Assembly (NCBI GenBank): GCA_964440115.1
Contig: CAYTPV010000011.1
Span: 1-64,000 of the forward strand
DNA from: JAEWWD01 sp964440115
GTDB lineage: Bacteria > Bacillota > Clostridia > Christensenellales > CAG-138
Length of the DNA: 64,000 nucleotides
Reading direction: 5' to 3'
The translations under genes and the position numbers were made by a program. This document shows, in pieces, positions 37,264-44,845 of this stretch; the first letter of the stretch is position 1; every line of letters starts with the position of its first letter. The notes beneath the pieces were generated by a model. The model ran no database searches and was not told where the DNA came from. It worked only from the letters and a program-made list of their open reading frames with translations.

Positions 37264-37301
37264 ACATGTCTGTGAATTGCGCGTTCTTAAAGAAATGCCA
37301 T

Positions 37302-37329
37302 AGAACCCTCATACAGAGGGTTCTTTTTT
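37302..37329 (+). terminator. Terminator after the small protein gene
   Basis: AGAACCCTC/GAGGGTTCT stem with T6. Confidence 0.8.
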
Positions 37330-37340
37330 CGTATTTAAGA

Positions 37341-37370
37341 TTGACCATATATACACGGGTTGGGTATAGT
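37341..37370 (+). promoter_or_regulatory. Promoter of array member 19
   Basis: TTGACC (37341-37346), 18 bp, TATAGT (37365-37370). The phased upstream boxes are not evident. Confidence 0.7.
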
Positions 37371-37403
37371 AGAAATATCCAGCAACTTTGAAGGAGACTA
37401 CCG

Positions 37404-38582
37404 ATGAAAAAGCTGCTCTCACTTCTCCTTGTATCCATTCTGCTACTTTGCCCCCTGCTCCCCGCCATGGCGTTCACGGCGGATGACAACGAAAATGCCG
37501 ATAACCCTGTTAACATCAACCTTTACCTAGTGGAATATAACGATGCGGATCTCTTCGGCGTCGCGTCATTGCCCTCCTCCAACAGAGGCTATGCAAAAAA
37601 TGAAATCATCGCTGCCGTTGCGGAGTTAACCGTACCCACGATGGATATTTTGAAGGATTCAAGTTTTCGCGCCATGTACCGGTATTTCATGCTTTCCGGC
37701 GAACAGGTGGATTTCAATGTAGCAGAAAACAACATCACGATTATAAAAGAGGATGTCTATGCAGCCCTGCTCTGCGGGAACAGCTTCGGCACGGAATTTG
37801 ACACCCAGTTTCTCAATGACGATCTGCTGATAGAATTGTTCAATCTGCAGTTTTCCGATAAAGACGAAACCTATCGGTGGCTGTTCTTTGCCAAAGTAAC
37901 GGGTGAAAACGCTTCCCTTACCGCCACACTGTACGATGGCAGCGAAATCCCCAACAGCAAATTTGAAGGTCGCTTATATGCCAAGGGTGGTGGAGAGATA
38001 CAGCGTCTGGAGCGCACGCTCGATGACACACATTTCTGGATATATAAAATCAAAGATCCCGATGGAGACGGACTGCGGTACGAAGTTCAGATATTGCCGC
38101 GCGAACCCGAGGACGTGATTGACGGGTTTATCATCTATGTCGACGATGATTACCGTTCCACGGGTATGGAACTGTTTAAAGACTATAGGGATGCGAAGCC
38201 AACTGTTTCTCTGGGTGTTACGCCAAGCGGCAAGCTGGGTATTGTGGATCCTGAGAATCCCGCCGTCATTCTGACATCCGGCGGCCTATACGACGAGTAC
38301 ATGGACATTTACTACGATATCGTACTGGGAAAGCTGGGTTTGGATTATTTCCGTTTGGGCAATTTTGTACGCGATTCCTTCTTTGAAAACCTAAGTTCAA
38401 AAAACACGCTTACAAAGACTGTGGAAATTATGCCGTTCACACCATATGTAACCGTACCGCAGAGTATTGTGCTGAATCCTCCCAAAACAGGGGGCGGCGC
38501 TGACTTCACCGGGTTCGCGCTTCTCATGCTTTCCGGCACGGCTCTTCTGCTTTTAAAAAACCGCCCTCGTTATCTGGCATAG
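37404..38582 (+). CDS. Array member 19, outlying PPKTG-anchored surface protein
   Basis: 392 residues, the longest family member, lying 3.3 kb beyond the array. Signal peptide MKKLLSLLLVSILLLCPLLPAMA23. Block A reads LVEYNDADLFGVASLPSSNRGYAKNEIIAAVAEL, so the Asp of SDRGYAKNE is Asn. Block B is TYRWLFFAKVTGENASLTATL, and block C gives LGVTPSGKLGIVDPENPAVIL. The anchor is altered to NPPKTGGGADFTGF and the tail is extended (LKNRPRYLA). GAAGGAG precedes the ATG. It is an older diverged copy or one separated by insertion of the leuS segment. Confidence 0.9.
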   Translation: MKKLLSLLLVSILLLCPLLPAMAFTADDNENADNPVNINLYLVEYNDADLFGVASLPSSNRGYAKNEIIAAVAELTVPTMDILKDSSFRAMYRYFMLSGEQVDFNVAENNITIIKEDVYAALLCGNSFGTEFDTQFLNDDLLIELFNLQFSDKDETYRWLFFAKVTGENASLTATLYDGSEIPNSKFEGRLYAKGGGEIQRLERTLDDTHFWIYKIKDPDGDGLRYEVQILPREPEDVIDGFIIYVDDDYRSTGMELFKDYRDAKPTVSLGVTPSGKLGIVDPENPAVILTSGGLYDEYMDIYYDIVLGKLGLDYFRLGNFVRDSFFENLSSKNTLTKTVEIMPFTPYVTVPQSIVLNPPKTGGGADFTGFALLMLSGTALLLLKNRPRYLA

Positions 38583-38621
38583 CAGCGAAATAACACTGAA
38601 CAGCATTCGACAATTAGATGA

Positions 38622-38660
38622 ACAGGGAACCGGTATTTCGGGCCGGTTCCCTGCTTTTTG
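38622..38660 (+). terminator. Terminator of array member 19
   Basis: CAGGGAACCGG/CCGGTTCCCTG stem with T5. The stem contains the same GGGAACC/GGTTCCC words that elsewhere sit at opposite ends of the array mRNAs. Bases 38661-39000 are AT-rich with no supported feature. Confidence 0.75.
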
Positions 38661-39009
38661 GGGCGAATTATTTCCTGTTCAGCCATGCCGCACGGACATT
38701 TTTATGCAGAATGTAACGCATTACATGTATCGATTTATACAGGCGGTTACGGGCAATAATCAGACTGAAAACTGCTGCAAAATATGCTGAAGCAAGTTAT
38801 ATGGGCGAATAATTCGCAATACTACGCATAAATTTGCCGAATATTCTTCCGTATTTCCCGGATAAAGCGCAGTCACCAAAGAAATATATCTGTTTTTCTT
38901 GGTTTCTATATTGCTATTTACAAAATTCGTCAAAATGACCCATTACCTGTCAATCTCTCTCATCGACAAATTACAATCTTTGTCATAGAATATGGCAGGG
39001 TGATGAAAA

Positions 39010-39444
39010 ATGAACGATGAATACAAAGAACTGTACTACTTCCTGTTCAACAAAATTTCGGATATGATACAGGAACTGCAGCAGCTGCAGCAGCAGGCAG
39101 AAGAGGCGTACATAGCGGGGTTCGGCCATGAAAAACAATCCGGCATGCAGGAACAGACTGCATCGGCGGCAGATCCCGTCGGGGATTTCTATGTGCCGCC
39201 TAAGATAAATGTTTCGCATGTATACGTACCGGATGATTACGAAGGCGAACCGATCATGAGCGACGATATCGGCGGCCGGCAACAACAGGACGACGAATGC
39301 GAGCTCGGACGATGTCAGACTATGAACGGCAGTAAAACGCTTGCGTTTGAGCGGCACAAGGCAGCGGGACAGCATCATTTCGATCGGCACAAGCCAGCCG
39401 CACAACCTGAAGAGCAGGACTCTGCGAAAGTACTAAAAAACTAA
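39010..39444 (+). CDS. Hypothetical acidic 144-residue protein
   Basis: An AGGGTGAT ribosome site precedes the ATG. Residues about 1-35 form a helical, Gln/Leu-rich probable coiled coil (MIQELQQLQQQAEEAY). The remainder looks disordered, with VPPKINVSHVYVPDDYEGEP in the middle and a His/Gln/Ala-rich end. There is no signal peptide or membrane segment. It is not recognised. Confidence 0.65.
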   Translation: MNDEYKELYYFLFNKISDMIQELQQLQQQAEEAYIAGFGHEKQSGMQEQTASAADPVGDFYVPPKINVSHVYVPDDYEGEPIMSDDIGGRQQQDDECELGRCQTMNGSKTLAFERHKAAGQHHFDRHKPAAQPEEQDSAKVLKN

Positions 39445-39571
39445 ATACGAATGATAATACCGAAGAATACAGGTTGCAGCTAAAGTTCTGAGGTATTTTT
39501 TTTATTCTCACAAAATCCTAAATGGCAGGATATTTGTTGTTATGCTCAAAGCCATGAATGAGATCAGACTC

Positions 39572-39600
39572 AAAAAAGCAGGCATAGCCTGCTTTTTCAA
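39572..39600. terminator. Bidirectional terminator between convergent genes
   Basis: AAAAAAGCAGGC/GCCTGCTTTTT palindrome, usable by both the hypothetical gene and the convergent inhibitor gene. Confidence 0.8.
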
Positions 39601-39621
39601 ATCTCTTGTGGTTTATCGCAT

Positions 39622-40044
39622 TTACTTCTGAATGACCACCGCGTAGGTAAGGGTCTCTATGGCTTTTGTCTCAAAAGGCCTCTTATACTGATAGGTAATG
39701 GTGTACTTTCCGGCCTTCAATGCGTCAAATTCCCACACCTTATCGATTCCCGCGCCGACAAGCCCTGTATCCTTGACCGGATCAAGCCCCTGTTCGCTGT
39801 AGAGTGCAATTCCCTTTTTATCGCTGATCTTGTATGTCCAGGAATAGCCGGTCGTCGCATTTTCTTTCAATGCAACGATAAATTTGGAGCCCGCCTTCAC
39901 CGTGTTGCTTTCACCGGGAATGAGCGTCTGAATAACGTATTCCGATTTCTTCTGTGCCGATCCATTGGATTTCGCGCTCGCAAACCCAACTACGCTTGCT
40001 AGAACCATGATCACTGCCAACGCTAAAATCACTGTTCTTTTCAT
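39622..40044 (-). CDS. Secreted chagasin-family (I42) cysteine protease inhibitor
   Basis: 140 residues from the ATG at 40044; an ATG five codons earlier overlaps the GAGGTG ribosome site. Residues 1-24 form a signal peptide (ILALAVIMVLASVVGFASA). The mature protein shows the inhibitor loops of the family: NATTGYSW (canonical NPTTGxxW) and YKRPFE (canonical RPWE) in an Ig-like beta fold. Such proteins inhibit papain-type cysteine proteases. The natural target is unknown: an own secreted protease or a host or competitor protease. Confidence 0.88.
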   Translation of the reverse strand: MKRTVILALAVIMVLASVVGFASAKSNGSAQKKSEYVIQTLIPGESNTVKAGSKFIVALKENATTGYSWTYKISDKKGIALYSEQGLDPVKDTGLVGAGIDKVWEFDALKAGKYTITYQYKRPFETKAIETLTYAVVIQK

Positions 40045-40249
40045 GATCTTACACCTCATATATCCTTATTTGCGTATTTTTTACTCTCTATGCTACTCAA
40101 GACGAATTGAAAACAAAAAGGTTCCGGCTTTTTTCGTAGAATGAAATGAAAACCTGCCGAAAAATTACAGATGTCTCTGTTCTTCTTTCAGCAGGTTTAC
40201 GGCACTATTTCTTTGATACAAGATCAGGAATATCGCTGAACGCGGTCCG

Positions 40250-40912
40250 CTACGCCGTTTTCTGCGCGGGCATAATGCGCTCGAACGCGCGCTTTACCAT
40301 GGGCAGCAGCGCGATGACGATGCAGATGATGGCATCCGGCCCCAGCGATATGGTGTTGTAAATGGTAGAGTAGATCCACGGGTTCATGCCCGCGGGGGCG
40401 TATTGTGCAAAGAATATCGCGCCGGATACCGTGGAGCAGATAATTCTGCCGATGCCGCCCACCAATAACCCTATCGGCAGGCTCTGCGGGAACAGCCCCG
40501 CAAGGCCTATGCAGGCGAACGCCAGCAGATAATCAAGCCCCGGCTGCGCCCAGTGCACCGCCACAGGGTCCTGCACAAACTGCAGCACGCCCAGCGCGAG
40601 GCCTGCAAGCAATCCTTTTCCCGTGCCGAACCGATTGGCGTACAGCGCCACAGGCAGCATGCTCGCCAGTGTAATGGAGCCGCCCTGCGGCATGCGGAAC
40701 AGCCGGATATACGACAGCAGGAACGAAAGCGCCACGCACAGCGCGCCGTAAACCAGCGCGCGGGTTGCGTCTTTCTGCGGCATCTGCACCGGGCTTTTGC
40801 GCGCGCGCACGATGGCGGCAACGAGCGTGGCGATCATGGCTGCGGCGGCCGCAAGCGTGATCCAGGTGACGACGGGGAGCTCTGCAAGCTCCGAGAACAA
40901 TGAGAATTCCAT
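40250..40912 (-). CDS. thiT: Energy-coupled thiamine transporter ThiT
   Basis: 220 residues from the ATG at 40912, after AGAAAGGGG. ThiT is the thiamine-binding S component that works with a shared ECF module. The core (about residues 55-215) has six predicted membrane helices with GALCVALSFLLSYIRLFRMPQGGSITLASMLPV and NPWIYSTIYN segments typical of ThiT. An extra N-terminal membrane helix (about 11-36) is present. The TPP riboswitch upstream independently supports thiamine specificity. No ECF ATPase genes are adjacent. Confidence 0.93.
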   Translation of the reverse strand: MEFSLFSELAELPVVTWITLAAAAAMIATLVAAIVRARKSPVQMPQKDATRALVYGALCVALSFLLSYIRLFRMPQGGSITLASMLPVALYANRFGTGKGLLAGLALGVLQFVQDPVAVHWAQPGLDYLLAFACIGLAGLFPQSLPIGLLVGGIGRIICSTVSGAIFFAQYAPAGMNPWIYSTIYNTISLGPDAIICIVIALLPMVKRAFERIMPAQKTA

Positions 40913-40965
40913 TCTTTTTCCCCTTTCTCCAGCCGCCCTCACAAGGTAAATCCCCACAAAAGAAA

Positions 40966-40990
40966 ATGCCCGCCTATGGTAGGCGGGCAG
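40966..40990 (-). terminator. Intrinsic terminator between the TPP aptamer and thiT
   Basis: On the minus strand, CTGCCCGCC/GGCGGGCAT followed by a T-rich run forms the expression platform of the riboswitch. Confidence 0.75.
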
Positions 40991-41017
40991 AAAAATCTAC
41001 TGTGGATTTTGCTTGCT

Positions 41018-41098
41018 CCGCTTCCCTACGTTAGGATTACCTAAACAGGTTCGAAGGGTCTCTCTCAGCCGCCCGGTTCCCCGGGACAGCGCCCCCAG
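41018..41098 (-). promoter_or_regulatory. TPP (THI-box) riboswitch
   Basis: The minus strand reads GGCTGAGAGAGACCCTTCGAACCTG...TAATCCTAACGTAGGGAAGC, the conserved TPP aptamer core (CTGAGA, ACCCTT, GAACCTG, CGTAGGGAA). It lies upstream of thiT with a terminator in between, so thiamine pyrophosphate should switch transcription off. Confidence 0.95.
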
Positions 41099-41126
41099 CG
41101 GTTGGATATACAATTTTATTGCGTTT

Positions 41127-41155
41127 ATTGTACGCGAGACAGTACTGGTTGTCAA
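41127..41155 (-). promoter_or_regulatory. thiT promoter
   Basis: On the minus strand TTGACA (41155-41150), a 17-bp spacer and TACAAT (41132-41127), just upstream of the aptamer. Confidence 0.8.
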
Positions 41156-41161
41156 GTATGC

Positions 41162-41312
41162 GTATGGGGGCTCTGCCCCCATACCCCCGCTTAGGGACGT
41201 AACGTCCCTAAGAACCCAATTTCGGGAACGCACTATAAAATAGGGCGCTCCCGCATAGGGTTTCCCAAGGGACATGTCCCTTGGGTAGGGGTTCGGGGGC
41301 AAAGCCCCCGAA
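41162..41312. repeat. R3 double-hairpin repeats, inverted pair
   Basis: A forward copy (GGGGGCTCTGCCCCC then TTAGGGACGTAACGTCCCTAA, about 41166-41213) faces an inverted copy (CCCAAGGGACATGTCCCTTGGG then CGGGGGCAAAGCCCCCG, about 41263-41311). Non-coding. Confidence 0.65.
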
Positions 41313-41386
41313 TAAGTCTTCGCTGACATCATGTGATGATGGCTTCGTCGTCGCTCTCATGCTTAAGATGTCTTGTCTCGGAATTA

Positions 41387-42040
41387 CTAATCCCGCTTAC
41401 CTTTCCTGCCGGTATAGTCTTTCTCTATGCCTTCCTTCCACGATGCCGGGACGGCGTTACAAGCGCGCAGGCCGGATACCGCGTCGTTCACGCCCATGAA
41501 GTTCTGCTTGAGGCCTTCCTTATCCGCGTGGAAATTTGCCGCGCGGTCCTCATCGATGCCGAATTTGCCCGCAGTCTCCACGGCGTCGATGTTCGCACCT
41601 AGGAACAGGAACTCCCATCCTTTTTGTTTTTGCTTTTCCACCAGTTCGCGCACGCGGGCATAGGAAAATTCACGGCTGGCGTTTTCCATGCCGTCGGTGG
41701 TGATAACGAACAGCACCTTTTCCGCACGGTATTCTTCCGCTGTATGCGAAAGCGCGGCGTCGATCTTCGCGATGGTGCGGCCTATGGCGTCGAGCAGCGC
41801 GGTGGCGCCGCGCACAAAGTATTCCTTCTGCGTAATGGGCGAGACGGCTTTGAGGTTGATGCGATCGTGCAGCAACTCGTATTTGTCGTCGAACAGAACG
41901 GTGGTGATAGTAGCTTCGCCCTCCATGGCCTGCTGCTTTTTGAGCACGGAATTATAGCCGCCGATGGTGTCGTCCTCCAGCCCGCCCATGGAGCCGCTTC
42001 TATCCAGTATGAATACGATTTCCGTCAGGTTTTTCTGCAT
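41387..42040 (-). CDS. VWA-domain protein
   Basis: 217 residues consisting almost entirely of one von Willebrand factor A domain. The metal-ion-dependent adhesion site is complete: DRSGS (about 14-18), the Thr in RGATAL and Asp in TTDGMEN. There is no signal peptide or membrane segment, so it is cytoplasmic. Partners are unknown; no MoxR-type ATPase is adjacent. The start is clear at an ATG after AGGAGG on the minus strand. Confidence 0.9.
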   Translation of the reverse strand: MQKNLTEIVFILDRSGSMGGLEDDTIGGYNSVLKKQQAMEGEATITTVLFDDKYELLHDRINLKAVSPITQKEYFVRGATALLDAIGRTIAKIDAALSHTAEEYRAEKVLFVITTDGMENASREFSYARVRELVEKQKQKGWEFLFLGANIDAVETAGKFGIDEDRAANFHADKEGLKQNFMGVNDAVSGLRACNAVPASWKEGIEKDYTGRKGKRD

Positions 42041-42124
42041 TGCGGTATCCTCCTGTATTTTGATACAGAAAGGATATCATGCGGGGAAGTGCGTCTGGTC
42101 GCATGGGAAGCGACAAATGAACAA

Positions 42125-42397
42125 GGTATCGGCTCATTCTGAGCCGACGATTATTTTTTTATATTGGGGGAACTGCGTTCCCCCAATCCCCCCTCTTGGT
42201 GAACCTCAACGTCAACTCAGTACATCCAAGTAAAGAGGCGTCAAAATTATTTCTGAAAGAACTTATACCCAGCTTTTTTGCCCCCCCATTGGAGTGAGTT
42301 AGCCGTAGCACCGAACTTCGTATCTTCAGGGGAGTACGAGGGGGCGAAGCCCCCTCGATAGAATAAATAATCGTCGGCGCCCATAGGCGGCGATACC
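42125..42397. repeat. R1 dispersed repeat, variant
   Basis: Bounded by GGTATCGGC...GCCGACGA on the left and TCGTCGGCG...GGCGGCGATACC on the right, with TTATTTTTTTATA / AATAAATAA tracts and GGGGG(A/G)AC/CCCCC hairpins just inside. Confidence 0.65.
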
Positions 42398-42398
42398 A

Positions 42399-43472
42399 CT
42401 AACCCCCCAATAGCGGCTGATCGAAATAAAACAGCGCCTCGTTGATGGCGAATATATCGTACATCTCCTCGCGCAAAAAATACTCCACAATCACGTCGAG
42501 CTTCTGGCTCTTCGAAAGCGTATACCCCGCCCTCGACAGCAAATCCTTCGTCTCCTCCACGCTTAATTCGAGCGCCACGCACAGCGCCAGCGCCGTCCTC
42601 TTGCTTGGCATATACGAACTGTCGCAGCGGATTTTCGAAAACAGCCTGCGATCTATATTCGCGCGCTTGTATACCTGCGCGTCCGTCCTGCCTTTGATGT
42701 CGATCAATCGCAGCAGCGATGTGGAAAACGATTCGTCAAGCCGACCGATTAAATCGTCCAGACCTTTTGCTTTAGGGGCCTGTGTCGGTGCGAACGCCGC
42801 GGCGGGCGCGGGCATGGCAAACCGCTTGCCAAACGCCGAAGCGCTCTCTAATTCTTCCTGTCTCTCGGCGGAAAGCGCTTCCGTTTCCACCTGCAGCAGC
42901 CGCCGCGCAAGCGACGAATGCGCCTGCGCGTATTCGTCATCAATATAACTGCGCACGGATTGGAACAGCGCCTCGCTCAAAGAAAACGCTGCCTTATCAA
43001 ACACGCACAGATATACCGTCATGTCGTTCTCATCGTCGGGGCTTTGCGCATCCAAGAATTCGCGGATGGTATCCGCCGCCACGCGCAACGCCTGCTCCTT
43101 TGGGTAGCCGTAGATGCCCGACGAGATCAGCGGAAACGCAATAGAATTACAGCCGTTTTCCTTGGCCAACAGCAGGGAATTTCTGTAGCAGCTTTTGAGC
43201 TGCTCTTCCTCGCCTTCTCCGCCGCCGCGCCACACCGGCCCCGCTGTATGGACGATGTATTTGGCTTTGAGCCCAAACCCCGGCGTTATGACAGCCTGCC
43301 CCGTCTGTATGCGGCCGATCGCATTGCACGCCCGTTGCAGCTCGCTTTCGCCCGCCGCTTTGAATATGGCGCCGCAGACCCCGCCGCCCTGCTGCAGCGC
43401 GGTGTTCGCCGCGTTGACGATAGCGTCCGTGTGCATGGTCGTGATATCGCTGCGTACGATTTCAAACGGCAT
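42399..43472 (-). CDS. Macro-domain (ADP-ribose-binding) protein with C-terminal helical domain
   Basis: 357 residues from the ATG at 43472, after GGGAGGG. Residues about 1-165 form a macro domain: SDITTMHTDAIVNAANTALQQGGGVCGAIFKAAG and IAFPLISSGIYGYPKEQAL are the ADP-ribose-binding loops. The C-terminal part (about 235-357) carries a helical, HTH-like domain (RTDAQVYKRANIDRRLFSKIR...LALCVALELSVEETKDLLSRAGYTLS) often found fused to macro domains in Firmicutes. A role in removing ADP-ribose from proteins or metabolites is likely; the substrate is not predictable. Confidence 0.9.
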   Translation of the reverse strand: MPFEIVRSDITTMHTDAIVNAANTALQQGGGVCGAIFKAAGESELQRACNAIGRIQTGQAVITPGFGLKAKYIVHTAGPVWRGGGEGEEEQLKSCYRNSLLLAKENGCNSIAFPLISSGIYGYPKEQALRVAADTIREFLDAQSPDDENDMTVYLCVFDKAAFSLSEALFQSVRSYIDDEYAQAHSSLARRLLQVETEALSAERQEELESASAFGKRFAMPAPAAAFAPTQAPKAKGLDDLIGRLDESFSTSLLRLIDIKGRTDAQVYKRANIDRRLFSKIRCDSSYMPSKRTALALCVALELSVEETKDLLSRAGYTLSKSQKLDVIVEYFLREEMYDIFAINEALFYFDQPLLGG

Positions 43473-43520
43473 GGGCTTAGCCCTCCCTGTCATCGGTTTA
43501 AGCAGATTATACCATACAAA

Positions 43521-43595
43521 GTTTGCTATGGGGGCGTCGCCCCCACACCCCTACCAAAGGGCCGTCACGGCCCTTTGGAAACCCATATAGCAAAC
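43521..43595. repeat. R3 double-hairpin repeat
   Basis: GTTTGCTATG...CATATAGCAAAC outer palindrome enclosing GGGGGCGTCGCCCCC and CCAAAGGGCCGTCACGGCCCTTTGG. It could terminate leftward or rightward transcription. Confidence 0.65.
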
Positions 43596-43684
43596 GTCCT
43601 GTACAGGACGTTTGTGGGGAGATTATTAAGGGCGCATGGTTTTGCGCGGTCGATAAATATTTTATGTTTATCGTTAAATTGTTG

Positions 43685-43713
43685 TTGACAATGATAAAAC
43701 AGCGCAGTATACT
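43685..43713 (+). promoter_or_regulatory. Promoter of the DUF2975/HTH operon
   Basis: TTGACA (43685-43690), 17 bp, TATACT (43708-43713), followed by AAGGGGAG. Confidence 0.8.
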
Positions 43714-43745
43714 GACAGCAGAAAGTGAAGGGGAGAAAAAAGAAA

Positions 43746-44294
43746 ATGAATAAGCTGGATACGGCAAAGCCGACCAAAACGACTATTGAAAAAATCAAAT
43801 CCATCAGCAAAGCGCTCGCGGTATTATCCAAGATCGCGCGCATCTTCTGCTTCGTGGGCATCGGCGTACTAACCAGCGGCATCATATTCTTGATGCTGTT
43901 CGGAAATATGGATCTGATCGTGCTCAACGGCAGCGTGACTGTGCACAGCCCGTTTGAAATGCTGGCGCTTCAGGGGATGGATACTTGGAAAATCGTGTTC
44001 ATGGCCAGTGCGGGCATCACGTCCTTCATACTGCTGGCCATATTGTTCCGCCACGCACGCGATCTGTTCCGGGATATCAGCGTAGACGGTTCGCCCTTTG
44101 AAATGAAGCAGGTCAAGCGCATCCGCAAAATCGCGGTGTTCTACCTCATCATATCCATTATGAATTTCGAAGGCATCACGCCCGATTTTTCCTTAAACTT
44201 CGCGGGTGTGCTGGGCGCGCTGATGTTCTACTGCATATCGCTCATATTTGAATACGGCTGTGAGCTGCAAAGAGAATCCGATGAAACGTTATAA
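43746..44294 (+). CDS. DUF2975-type four-helix membrane protein
   Basis: 182 residues from the ATG at 43746; a GTG seven codons upstream overlaps the ribosome site. Four transmembrane segments are predicted (about 30-52, 83-105, 126-145 and 155-172). DUF2975 proteins are usually encoded beside a small Cro/C1-type regulator, as here. The family's function is unknown. Confidence 0.85.
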   Translation: MNKLDTAKPTKTTIEKIKSISKALAVLSKIARIFCFVGIGVLTSGIIFLMLFGNMDLIVLNGSVTVHSPFEMLALQGMDTWKIVFMASAGITSFILLAILFRHARDLFRDISVDGSPFEMKQVKRIRKIAVFYLIISIMNFEGITPDFSLNFAGVLGALMFYCISLIFEYGCELQRESDETL

Positions 44295-44306
44295 GGAGGC
44301 GGCGTT

Positions 44307-44516
44307 ATGCCAATTATACTGAGGCTGGACAGAGTCATGGCCGACCGGAAAATGAGCTTGAACGAGCTGAGCGATCATGTGGGCGTGAGCAATGTAAATC
44401 TTTCCAAGATGAAAACAGGCAAGATCAGCGCCATACGGTTTTCGACGCTGGAAGCCATCTGCGATGTGCTCAATTGCCAGCCGGGGGATATACTCGAATA
44501 CGAGCGTGAGAAGTAA
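44307..44516 (+). CDS. Cro/C1-type HTH regulator (YozG-like)
   Basis: 69 residues almost wholly occupied by an XRE helix-turn-helix (LDRVMADRKMSLNELSDHVGVSNVNLSKMKTGK...LEAICDVLNCQPGDILEY). It lies 12 bases after the membrane protein gene with its own GGAGG. It is probably the regulator of the pair. Confidence 0.92.
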   Translation: MPIILRLDRVMADRKMSLNELSDHVGVSNVNLSKMKTGKISAIRFSTLEAICDVLNCQPGDILEYEREK

Positions 44517-44569
44517 ATACGTTACAGCGGGGCGATAAGTCGCCCCGTTTTATGTTTGTTAATTCTTTA

Positions 44570-44778
44570 GGTATCGCCGCCTGCGGCGGCGACGGAATAC
44601 TTTTTTATTATAAAGTGGGAGGGCTGCGGCCCCCCACGCCCCCTGGGGTAAGTTGATTTGGATTCAATGCAACATTGATTTGAACTCAGCATGCCATGGA
44701 CTGTCTCTAGGGGGCGCGGGGGGCCGCAGCCCTCCCGCCCCAAAAAAATAGCCGTCGCCGCCCCAAGGCGGCGATACC
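44570..44778. repeat. R1 dispersed repeat, complete short form
   Basis: 209 bp and the clearest copy. The ends are GGTATCGCCGCCTGCGGCGGCGACGG and its near inverse; inside are GGGAGGGCTGCGGCCCCCC / GGGGGGCCGCAGCCCTCCC, a perfect long inverted repeat, around a unique centre of about 65 bp. No ORF. The structure resembles a MITE or a large palindromic intergenic element. Confidence 0.8.
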
Positions 44779-44793
44779 TTGACTTTGAAGCAT

Positions 44794-44831
44794 AAAAAAT
44801 CGCCCGGAGGGAAATATCCTTCCGGGCGATC
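44794..44831 (-). terminator. Terminator of pckA
   Basis: On the minus strand ATCGCCCGGAAGG/CCTCCGGGCGAT with T6. Confidence 0.85.
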
Positions 44832-44845
44832 GTCGCAATAACTTT

